11,576 nucleotides of DNA from Bacteroidales bacterium (GTDB lineage Bacteria > Bacteroidota > Bacteroidia > Bacteroidales > P3). The notes under the pieces were generated by a model. The model searched no databases and was not told the origin of the DNA. It saw only the letters and a list, made by a program, of their open reading frames with translations. The stretch is taken from NCBI GenBank assembly GCA_017988355.1, contig JAGNRX010000018.1:1-11576 (forward strand). Reading direction: 5' to 3'. Positions 1-5,830 of this stretch are shown one piece after another. The stretch's first letter is position 1, and each line of letters opens with the position of its first letter. Both the position numbers and the translations under genes were made by a program.

Positions 1-143
1 ATATTAAAGTTTATATCTGCAAATATACTAAAATATTTGGCTAATAAACAAAATTATTTACTGGTTGCCTTATCTGGAAAATTAAATTCAAGTAATAATT
101 TTTTAAAGTAAAGGATTAGTTTTATAAAACAAAGGATTATTTG
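1..143. other. AT-rich non-coding flank left of the repeat cluster
   Basis: No plausible coding sequence is visible on either strand. The stretch is very AT-rich. It holds a possible minus-strand promoter (20-27), one copy of the word GTAATAATTTTTTAAA (92-107) that recurs at 241-256, and a direct repeat AAAGGATTA at 110-118 and 131-139. The rest shows nothing I can assign. Confidence 0.6.
20..52 (-). promoter_or_regulatory. Possible minus-strand promoter for a gene left of the window
   Basis: On the minus strand 27-20 reads TATATTTG, an exact match to the Bacteroidota -7 consensus TAnnTTTG. A TTTG element (53-50 on the minus strand) lies upstream with a 22-bp gap, slightly longer than the usual 19-21. 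It would drive a gene starting left of position 1, which cannot be seen. In such AT-rich DNA a chance match is quite possible. Confidence 0.35.
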
Positions 144-206
144 AGTAACCTGCCACCTTACTCATAGTAACCTGCCACCTTACTACTAGTAACCTGCCAC
201 CTTACT
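144..206. repeat. Three phased 22-bp direct repeats
   Basis: The 19-bp unit AGTAACCTGCCACCTTACT occurs three times without a mismatch, at 144-162, 166-184 and 188-206. The units are separated by different 3-nt spacers (CAT, ACT), giving a strict 22-bp period, about two helical turns. Each unit has inverted ends, AGTAA and TTACT, around a C-rich asymmetric core, and is much richer in GC than its surroundings. The period is not a multiple of three, which argues against coding. The spacers are far too short for CRISPR. Phasing and dyad ends resemble arrays of protein-binding sites (iteron-like), but the function is unknown. Confidence 0.9.
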
Positions 207-207
207 G

Positions 208-291
208 AAATGAAACGCTGTTTCAGAAAATTAATACGCTGTAATAATTTTTTAAAACGCCGTAATAATTTTCTGAAACAGCGTTTCATTT
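208..291. repeat. Perfect 26-bp inverted repeat with 32-nt loop
   Basis: Positions 208-233 pair without mismatch with 266-291. Each arm contains its own smaller palindrome: TGAAAC-GCT-GTTTCA in the left arm (211-225), and its complement in the right arm. The loop (234-265) and inner right arm carry a near-perfect 16-bp direct repeat, ACGCYGTAATAATTTT, at 236-251 and 257-272. The structure starts one base after the third 22-bp repeat. No T-tract of the usual kind follows on either strand, so it is not a clear terminator. It could be a small non-autonomous repeat element, an RNA hairpin or a protein-bound cruciform. Confidence 0.9.
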
Positions 292-335
292 TTCTAATAC
301 TTGGTGTTTGGAATGGGATGCTTTAAGTGGTATTG

Positions 336-375
336 GTAAAAGAAAAGGGGCTAACAATTTTCATTGTTAGCCCCT
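336..375 (-). terminator. Intrinsic terminator of the OmpA/TPR lipoprotein gene
   Basis: Positions 346-358 and 363-375 form a 13-bp perfect stem with a 4-nt loop, including a GGGG/CCCC base. On the minus strand it lies about 20 nt after the stop codon at 396 and is followed by a T-rich run (CTTTTCTTTT). This is a classical rho-independent terminator for the leftward gene. Confidence 0.9.
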
Positions 376-395
376 AATTATTTTGGTCTTTTCTC

Positions 396-2228
396 TTAGT
401 TATTCACTATTGTTTGGAATTCTAAGTTAGAGATATAACGGCGGAATTCGATATCGTTCTTTGCTTTGTATTTGTAGTCTGGTTCTTGGCTACATGCTTC
501 ACGTAGGTTTTTCACAAGTCCCGGTACATCGTCAAGGCGTGCATAACAAACTGCTCTTAGGTAGTTTACTTCTGCGGTTTGATCCATGCAACAGTCAAGT
601 GTACGGATTGCGTTTCCAGTGTTGCCTGTTAGAAGTTGAAGTAGTGCTAGGTTATAGATACATTTTCTGCCATCTAAGTGTTTTGCTGCTTCTTCATAGT
701 TACCTTTCTTAATGTCAACTATTGCTTGGTTTACAAGTGCTTGGTCGTTGCCTAATTCTACTGCTTCTTGCATATATTTGTCGGCTGTCATTACGTCTCT
801 AAGTGCTAGGTGAAGTAGTGCTAGGTTGTTTTTAACGGTTGCGTTATTTGGTGATAATTTATCTGCTGTTTCAAGATATCTTCTTGACTCATCTAATTGG
901 TTAAGGTTAAGGGATACTGCTCCTGCATTATTCCATCCTGCCCATTCAGATCCAAATCTTTCGGTGATAGATTTGTAGATTGAAAGTTTATTTGCGTAGT
1001 TTGAGGTTAGTGATGCTGCATACATTAACTCGTCGTAGGTTAGCTCGTCTGGGTTTGTTACTGCCATTTTTGCTATTTCTTGATCTGTTTTTTGTATTCC
1101 TGAGAAGTTAAATGCTATCTCTCCTCTACGAAGTGTTGGTAGTATATCTTCTTCAATTTGACGGAAGACTACTGACATATTTCTAATTTCTTGTTCTCTA
1201 CGTACTTTGTCTGGTTGTGATTTTACTACGTTGATTACGGTGTTCTTTTCTTTTAGTGAGCTTCCTTCAACAAGTCTTAGGAAATTAACCCAGTCTTCTC
1301 CTTTTGCATTGGTTTGAATAACTACGTCTTTCTTTGCGTTATTGATATAACTTTGAACGTCGTTTGCCTTAATGTTTTCTGCTTTTGCTCTTTCTCTAAG
1401 TGCTTCGTCTAACATTGAGTTTACTAATTTCTCGGTTGTTGCTGCTCTCTTTTTTGATAGTCCAACGTTAAATGATTCTTCACCCTCTGGAGATGCCCAA
1501 GCGTTAACAAATATTTGACGTGGCACTGAGTTGTTTGCAATATATGATTTCATATTGTCTATTGCTCTCTTTGCGTTGTTCTTTTTGTTTTGCTCGTTAT
1601 TCCAGTTAAGGTCTGCCAAATTCACGGTAAAGAAAATGTCGGCTGACATCATTTCTGTTGTTTTTGGTGCGTATGCATGTGGTGCAATTGATAAATCTCC
1701 TCTAATATCTACTCTGTTTGAGGTTGAGTTTATTCCTTGAGATATTTTTATGTTTCCTAAGTTTATTGCTCCATTGTTTTCTAATGCTTCGGATTGTGTT
1801 GCGTCTGCTTCATTAACTGCTTTTGCTTTGTAGGCAATAGGATTAAGGGTTAGTTGTGCGTTTTCCATCCCTTGTCTATATTGGATAGTGTCTTTATAAA
1901 CAAAGCGTCCTCCTGTTTTTCTATCGATTGCTTTTCCGTTTCCTTCTACTTTTGTTCCCTTAAGGTTCATTTGCGAAAGGATTACTTCACCTGTTTCCCA
2001 AGTTAGTACTGGTTGCATATAAACTACTGCATCTTTTCTGAAATAACCTTCTGGAATATTTCCGTTAATTGTAACAATAACCTTGTCTCCATGAGCCTCT
2101 AATGGGTTTGGAGAAACCTGATAACGCACTTTGTTATGGTTTGTTTGCATATCTTTTATACTACCGCATGAAGATGCTGTAAATATCAAAAGACCTATTA
2201 ATAAAGTACTTAATACCGTTTTTCTCAT
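396..2228 (-). CDS. Lipoprotein with OmpA-like and TPR-type regions
   Basis: With the start at 2228 the product is 610 aa. It begins with MRKTV, a hydrophobic stretch, and the lipobox-like ASSC with Cys21 as the lipidation site, so it should be membrane-anchored and face the periplasm or outside. Residues about 195-360 resemble an OmpA-C-like region: FFTVN, a long helix, then NAWASPEGEESFNVGLSKKR (243-262), the pattern seen where such domains contact peptidoglycan. Residues about 395-600 are helical repeats of TPR type (for example WNNAGAVSLNLNQLDESRRY). The ORF is open upstream to an ATG at 2324. That start would put the -7 promoter box inside the gene and bury the signal peptide, so I reject it. 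The specific function is unknown; a scaffold or cell-envelope role is an inference. A terminator follows at 346-375. Confidence 0.85.
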   Translation of the reverse strand: MRKTVLSTLLIGLLIFTASSCGSIKDMQTNHNKVRYQVSPNPLEAHGDKVIVTINGNIPEGYFRKDAVVYMQPVLTWETGEVILSQMNLKGTKVEGNGKAIDRKTGGRFVYKDTIQYRQGMENAQLTLNPIAYKAKAVNEADATQSEALENNGAINLGNIKISQGINSTSNRVDIRGDLSIAPHAYAPKTTEMMSADIFFTVNLADLNWNNEQNKKNNAKRAIDNMKSYIANNSVPRQIFVNAWASPEGEESFNVGLSKKRAATTEKLVNSMLDEALRERAKAENIKANDVQSYINNAKKDVVIQTNAKGEDWVNFLRLVEGSSLKEKNTVINVVKSQPDKVRREQEIRNMSVVFRQIEEDILPTLRRGEIAFNFSGIQKTDQEIAKMAVTNPDELTYDELMYAASLTSNYANKLSIYKSITERFGSEWAGWNNAGAVSLNLNQLDESRRYLETADKLSPNNATVKNNLALLHLALRDVMTADKYMQEAVELGNDQALVNQAIVDIKKGNYEEAAKHLDGRKCIYNLALLQLLTGNTGNAIRTLDCCMDQTAEVNYLRAVCYARLDDVPGLVKNLREACSQEPDYKYKAKNDIEFRRYISNLEFQTIVNN

Positions 2229-2294
2229 ATTTTTGATGTAATTAAAATTTCTTTTTTCCTCTGTTTTTTGTCTAAAACTTGACTTTACAATATG

Positions 2295-2302
2295 CAAAAA
2301 TA
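2295..2302 (-). promoter_or_regulatory. -7 box for the OmpA/TPR lipoprotein gene
   Basis: The minus strand reads TATTTTTG here, an exact TAnnTTTG match, about 65 nt upstream of the ATG at 2228. No good -33 TTG is visible at the expected distance. Its position inside the longer reading frame supports the downstream start codon. Confidence 0.6.
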
Positions 2303-2340
2303 TTAATAATTTGCGAGATTTCATACATTTAAGATGAAAA

Positions 2341-3270
2341 TTAATTCATTTTCGTTCTTTTTATTATATAAGGAAGAAGAACTTTATCAACTCCTTCGTT
2401 TATATTTGCATCAACAAAATCTATTCTGATGTTTTCACAAGAATCTTTTATGGTTTTGATTTTCTTGAGTATTGCTTTTTTGTAAACCTCTCTTAGGTCT
2501 TGAGGGTTTAATTTAATTTCTTCTGAGGTTTCTAGGTCTATTAGGCGGTAAGGAGTGTTTTTGTAGTCAAAATCTATCTCTTTGTTTCTGTCATTAACGT
2601 GGAAAAGAATTACTTCGTGCTTGCAATGTTTTAGATGTTGCAAGGATGATATGATTTCGTTTTCGCTATCTTGAGAGGATAGTAAGTCAGTGAAAATTAT
2701 TATTAATGAGCGGCGATGAATTTGTTCTGCTATCTGATGAAGAATTGGCGAAATATTGGTTTGAGCCTTTTTTTCTTTGTCTTTTGGTCTAATTAGGTCT
2801 TCAAGAAGATTGAAAACATATCTCTTATGTCCGAAGTTAGACTTGATATCGGTTATTAGATCAATTTTATCGGAAATAAGGCTTAGTCCAAAGGCGTCTC
2901 TCTGGCGAGAAAGCATTTGAATGATGGCTCCAGAGGCATATGCGGCAAAGGTAATTTTGTTTGGAGTGGTGAAAGAGATTTCTTTTTGGATAGGGAAGAA
3001 CATTGAAGAGGAATTATCTAATACTAATACGCATCGAAGATTGGTTTCCTCTTCATATTTTTTTACAAAAAACTTATCTGTTCTTCCATAAAGCTTCCAG
3101 TCTATGTTTTTGATTGATTCACCAGAATTATAGAGCCTATGTTCTGCAAATTCAACCGAAAAGCCATGGAATGGACTCTTGTGTAAGCCTGTAATGAACC
3201 CTTCAACAATTTGATTGCTTACAAACTCAATTGAATTATATCCGATTATATTTTCTATTTTATCGGACAT
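2341..3270 (-). CDS. DUF58 domain protein (von Willebrand A-like fold)
   Basis: The product is 309 aa with no signal peptide or membrane helix, so it is probably cytoplasmic. The DUF58 family signature is clear: a basic N-terminal segment with GESIKNIDWKLYGRTDKFFV (50-69), then VLVLDNSSSM (81-90), whose D85-x-S87-x-S89 is a MIDAS-type metal site, and a second acidic strand end at FTD (193-195). DUF58 proteins usually sit beside MoxR AAA+ ATPases and Bat proteins and are thought to work with them in chaperone-like or metal-dependent assembly. Here no moxR or bat gene is nearby. Instead the gene lies 7 bp downstream of trxA and is surely co-transcribed with it. The length is normal for short DUF58 proteins. 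Its exact role is unknown. Confidence 0.9.
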   Translation of the reverse strand: MSDKIENIIGYNSIEFVSNQIVEGFITGLHKSPFHGFSVEFAEHRLYNSGESIKNIDWKLYGRTDKFFVKKYEEETNLRCVLVLDNSSSMFFPIQKEISFTTPNKITFAAYASGAIIQMLSRQRDAFGLSLISDKIDLITDIKSNFGHKRYVFNLLEDLIRPKDKEKKAQTNISPILHQIAEQIHRRSLIIIFTDLLSSQDSENEIISSLQHLKHCKHEVILFHVNDRNKEIDFDYKNTPYRLIDLETSEEIKLNPQDLREVYKKAILKKIKTIKDSCENIRIDFVDANINEGVDKVLLPYIIKRTKMN

Positions 3271-3277
3271 ATTAATA

Positions 3278-3595
3278 TTATAGGTTTTTTTCTATAATAT
3301 CTACGAACTTAGATTTTGATTGAGCTCCAACTAATTTATCAACCACTTCACCATTCTTTAGGAATAGTACAGTTGGAATGTTGCGTATTGAAAACTGAGA
3401 CGTGATATCATTTGATTCATCTACGTTTACTTTTCCAACAACAACTCTTCCATCATATTCAACTGATAACTCTTCAATAACAGGTCCTATCTGACGACAA
3501 GGTCCGCACCATTGTGCCCAAAAATCTAAAACAACTAATTTGTCTGATTGTTTAACAACACTTTCAAAGGTTGCATCTGTAACTTCTAATGCCAT
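3278..3595 (-). CDS. trxA: Thioredoxin
   Basis: The product is a 105-aa single-domain thioredoxin. It carries the active site WCGPC (29-33), the buried DFWA preceding it, and the cis-proline loop IPT (Pro74), all in canonical positions. There is no signal peptide, so it is the cytoplasmic dithiol reductant that is recycled by thioredoxin reductase and serves ribonucleotide reductase, peroxidases and other targets. It is the first gene of a two-gene operon with the DUF58 gene, and is transcribed away from the butyrate kinase gene across a 144-bp shared promoter region. Nothing about the sequence is unusual. Confidence 0.97.
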   Translation of the reverse strand: MALEVTDATFESVVKQSDKLVVLDFWAQWCGPCRQIGPVIEELSVEYDGRVVVGKVNVDESNDITSQFSIRNIPTVLFLKNGEVVDKLVGAQSKSKFVDIIEKNL

Positions 3596-3623
3596 ATCAC
3601 TGTGTTTTTAATATAATGAAGTG

Positions 3624-3631
3624 CAAACATA
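3624..3631 (-). promoter_or_regulatory. -7 box for trxA-DUF58 operon
   Basis: The minus strand reads TATGTTTG, matching TAnnTTTG, about 29 nt upstream of the trxA start codon. A -33 TTG is not evident at the usual distance. It is the best candidate for the leftward promoter in this divergent spacer. Confidence 0.55.
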
Positions 3632-3663
3632 ATACAATTTATCGATATAAAGAGAAAATAAAT

Positions 3664-3694
3664 TTGTATAATCTCAAAAATGGCTGTATTTTTG
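3664..3694 (+). promoter_or_regulatory. Promoter of the butyrate kinase gene
   Basis: A -33 element TTG (3664-3666) and a -7 box TATTTTTG (3687-3694) are separated by 20 bp, a full match to the Bacteroidota sigma factor consensus. Transcription should start near 3700, leaving a 5' UTR of about 40 nt. A 7-bp inverted repeat, CAAAAAT (3675-3681) and ATTTTTG (3688-3694), overlaps the -7 box. Confidence 0.8.
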
Positions 3695-3739
3695 TTGCTT
3701 AATTATTTGATTATTCAATAATAAAAGAAAATAAATATA

Positions 3740-4819
3740 ATGGAAAAAACAAACCTAATCCTTGCGATTAATCCTGGATCTACTTCTACAAAGATTGCAG
3801 TTTATAATGGTGCAGAACAATTGTTTCTAAAAAATATTAAGCATTCATCAGAAGAATTGGCTCCCTTTGAAAAAATCGCTGACCAATATGAATTCAGAAA
3901 AGAATTAATTCTAAAAGAAATTAATATGGCTCAGTTCAATCTTCAAGAATTTAAAGTTATTATTGGTAGAGGAGGATTGGTTAAACCTGTTGCCTCAGGA
4001 GTTCTTGAAATTAATGAGAAAATGCTGGAAGACCTTAGAGTTGGAAGAGAAGGACAACACGCATCGAACCTTGGTGGAATAATCGCTTATGATATTGCAC
4101 ATACTATTCCTGGTGCAAGAGCTGTTATTGCTGACCCTGTTGTTGTTGATGAATTTTGTGACTTTGCAAGAATAAGTGGACATCCTCTTATGCCTCGCCG
4201 TTCAATTTTCCATGCTCTTAACCAAAAAGCTATTGCTCGTAGGTATGCAAAGGAAATTAACAAGACTTATGAAGAACTAAACCTTATTGGAGTTCACTTG
4301 GGTGGAGGTATTAGCGTTGCAGCTCATTGTAAAGGAAAAGTTATTGATGTTAACCAAGCTCTTGATGGAGATGGCCCATTTTCACCAGAGAGATCAGGTA
4401 CATTGCCAGTAAATGAAATTATTAAAGTTTGTTTTTCAGGCGAATATACTGAACAAGAAATCAAGAAAATGGTTGTTGGAGGCGGCGGCTATGTTGCTTA
4501 TCTTGGAACAAACGATGCTTACCAAGTTGAATGCAAAGCAAAAGATGGTGATAAGAATTTTGAATTTATACAAGAAGCTATGGCTTATCAAATTTCAAAA
4601 GAGATTGGTGCAATGTCAACTGTTCTTAAGGGAGAGGTTGATGCAATATTCCTAACCGGAGGAATTGCTTATAGCAAAACCTTTGTTGAGTTAATTACAG
4701 AGAGAGTTAAGTCTATTGCTCCTGTTCATGCTTATCCTGGTGAAGATGAAATGGGCGCTTTAGCTCAAAACGCTCTAATGTTAATTAATGGAGAGATAGA
4801 AGCTACAATATATGAATAA
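3740..4819 (+). CDS. buk: Butyrate kinase
   Basis: The product is a 359-aa enzyme of the acetate/butyrate kinase (ASKHA) family, full length for butyrate kinase. It interconverts butyryl phosphate + ADP and butyrate + ATP. Diagnostic segments are the phosphate loop NPGSTSTKIA (11-20), GRGGLVKP (76-83), the block around RRSIFHALNQ (153-162), HLGGGIS (186-192), DGDGPFSPERSG (209-220), FLTGGIAYS (304-312) and PGEDEM (333-338). The family's usual partner, phosphate butyryltransferase (ptb), is not next to it; the gene is monocistronic with its own promoter and terminator. Branched-chain or isobutyrate substrates are possible and cannot be excluded by sequence. The A-rich region upstream of the ATG lacks a Shine-Dalgarno motif, as is normal in this phylum. 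Confidence 0.95.
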   Translation: MEKTNLILAINPGSTSTKIAVYNGAEQLFLKNIKHSSEELAPFEKIADQYEFRKELILKEINMAQFNLQEFKVIIGRGGLVKPVASGVLEINEKMLEDLRVGREGQHASNLGGIIAYDIAHTIPGARAVIADPVVVDEFCDFARISGHPLMPRRSIFHALNQKAIARRYAKEINKTYEELNLIGVHLGGGISVAAHCKGKVIDVNQALDGDGPFSPERSGTLPVNEIIKVCFSGEYTEQEIKKMVVGGGGYVAYLGTNDAYQVECKAKDGDKNFEFIQEAMAYQISKEIGAMSTVLKGEVDAIFLTGGIAYSKTFVELITERVKSIAPVHAYPGEDEMGALAQNALMLINGEIEATIYE

Positions 4820-4863
4820 CACTATATAGATATATGTAGAGAATTTGTCTTAATTCATAGAAT

Positions 4864-4901
4864 AGAGAGGGAACTAAAACCATTAGGCTCCCTCTCTTTT
4901 T
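4864..4901 (+). terminator. Intrinsic terminator of buk
   Basis: AGAGAGGGA (4864-4872) pairs with TCCCTCTCT (4889-4897), with an inner 4-bp extension CTAA/TTAG (4874-4877 with 4883-4886). A T-run (4897-4901) follows. It lies 45 nt after the buk stop codon. Confidence 0.9.
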
Positions 4902-4996
4902 AATTTCTTCTCTTTCTAAAACAAAATACAAATGCTTTAAAGATATTTAGTTAAGAAAGCAATCTACAATTTTTTATTGAATAATATCCATAAAAT

Positions 4997-5027
4997 TTGT
5001 GAGATAATAAAATTTGTTATACTTTTG
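4997..5027 (+). promoter_or_regulatory. Promoter of tRNA-Phe
   Basis: TTG (4997-4999), a 20-bp spacer and TACTTTTG (5020-5027) make a full consensus Bacteroidota promoter. The -7 box ends 16 bp before the mature 5' end of the tRNA, so the precursor has a short leader. Confidence 0.85.
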
Positions 5028-5043
5028 CAACCTCTTTAAGAAC

Positions 5044-5116
<73 letters not shown>

Positions 5117-5120
5117 CTTC

Positions 5121-5158
5121 AAAAAAGCTGGAACATTAATTTGTTTCAGCTTTTTTTT
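5121..5158 (+). terminator. Intrinsic terminator of tRNA-Phe
   Basis: Positions 5121-5134 pair with 5143-5156 (core GCTGGAAC with GTTTCAGC, one G-U pair), with an 8-nt loop. The T-run at 5151-5158 forms the 3' side of the stem and the tail. It starts five nucleotides after the mature tRNA end. Confidence 0.9.
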
Positions 5159-5258
5159 ATTTCGTCAATCCTAAGACCCGCTAACATCCCTAATGTGTTC
5201 GATTGAAAATAAAATGAATAAAAAATATAAAAAAATTAGGTGGTAATAAATAATGGTG

Positions 5259-5266
5259 TATCTTTG
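5259..5266 (+). promoter_or_regulatory. -7 box for the RRM protein gene
   Basis: TATCTTTG matches TAnnTTTG exactly. The -33 region reads TTAG (5236-5239) instead of TTG at the expected distance. Transcription from here would give a 5' UTR of about 118 nt before the ATG at 5391. Confidence 0.75.
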
Positions 5267-5276
5267 CAATGTTTTT

Positions 5277-5366
5277 GAGATGAAAAATCTTTTAAAACGT
5301 TTTTATTCGCTACTGTTTAATTATTGAAGTTAGTTTATTCGTTTTAAGAAAAAAGATTTTCCCCTC
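5277..5366 (+). promoter_or_regulatory. Structured 5' leader of the RRM protein mRNA
   Basis: A long imperfect hairpin can form from the first transcribed bases almost to the start codon. AAAACG (5294-5299) pairs with CGTTTT (5340-5345). A 5-nt bulge (5346-5350) follows, then a 10-bp helix pairs 5284-5293 with 5351-5360. GAG/CTC (5277-5279 with 5364-5366) can close the base. The 40-nt loop carries TTATTCG twice (about 5303-5309 and 5335-5341). There is no T-run before the coding region, so it is not a terminator. Control of translation or stability, perhaps by the encoded RNA-binding protein, is an inference. Confidence 0.6.
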
Positions 5367-5390
5367 ATTTTATTATTTAATTTATTTTAT

Positions 5391-5714
5391 ATGAACATTT
5401 TTGTTTCAAACTTAAGTTACGCTATCAATGATGATGACTTAAGACAAGCGTTTGAAGAATACGGTGAAGTTTCTTCAGCAAAAGTTATTACTGACAAATT
5501 TACTGGCCGTTCAAGAGGTTTTGGATTTGTTGAAATGTCTGACGAACACGGACAAAAAGCAATTGAAGAACTTAACGGAGCTTCTTTTGATAAGAAAGTT
5601 ATCTCTGTTGCAGTAGCTCGTCCTCGTGAGGATAGAGGCGATAGCAACCGTGGTGGCGGTGGTTTTAACAGAGACCAAAGAGGTAGAAGTAATTATAATA
5701 GCGATCGTTATTAG
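5391..5714 (+). CDS. Small RRM-type RNA-binding protein
   Basis: The product is 107 aa: one RNA recognition motif (about residues 1-78) with RNP2 as IFVSNL (3-8) and RNP1 as RGFGFVEM (42-49), then a glycine- and arginine-rich tail with RGGGGF and QRGR motifs. Phe4, Phe44 and Phe46 are in the positions that stack on RNA bases. Bacteroidota carry several such single-RRM proteins (RbpA/RbpB/RbpC in Bacteroides thetaiotaomicron), which bind single-stranded RNA. They are regarded as possible stand-ins for Hfq or ProQ, and RbpB affects polysaccharide utilisation genes. Which of those, if any, is the orthologue cannot be said from this sequence. The gene is monocistronic, with a long structured leader and a strong terminator. 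Confidence 0.95.
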   Translation: MNIFVSNLSYAINDDDLRQAFEEYGEVSSAKVITDKFTGRSRGFGFVEMSDEHGQKAIEELNGASFDKKVISVAVARPREDRGDSNRGGGGFNRDQRGRSNYNSDRY

Positions 5715-5734
5715 TATATACTATTTCATTAAAG

Positions 5735-5775
5735 AAAAGACTTACCTTGATTTATTTCTTGGTAAGTCTTTTTTT
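5735..5775 (+). terminator. Intrinsic terminator of the RRM protein gene
   Basis: AAAAGACTTACC (5735-5746) pairs perfectly with GGTAAGTCTTTT (5761-5772) around a 14-nt loop. A T-run covers 5769-5775. It lies 20 nt after the stop codon. Confidence 0.92.
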
Positions 5776-5790
5776 ATTATAGAATTTTAG

Positions 5791-5798
5791 TATTTTTG
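5791..5798 (+). promoter_or_regulatory. -7 box for the OmpH-like gene
   Basis: TATTTTTG matches TAnnTTTG, 32 nt upstream of the ATG at 5831 and just after the preceding terminator. No clear TTG is found at the -33 distance. Confidence 0.65.
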
Positions 5799-5830
5799 CA
5801 TTCTCATAATACTTATAATAAAAGAACATC

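Noticed and set aside
144..206. CRISPR array
   Set aside because: The repeats are 19 bp but the spacers only 3 nt, there are just three units, and no cas gene is in the window.
208..291. Invertible promoter (phase-variation switch)
   Set aside because: The segment between the inverted arms is only 32 nt, carries no TAnnTTTG box on either strand, and no invertase gene is nearby.
2335..2352. Terminator after the trxA-DUF58 operon
   Set aside because: A 6-bp dyad GAAAAT/ATTTTC overlaps the DUF58 stop codon but has no G-C-rich stem or following T-run; readthrough into the lipoprotein gene is possible.
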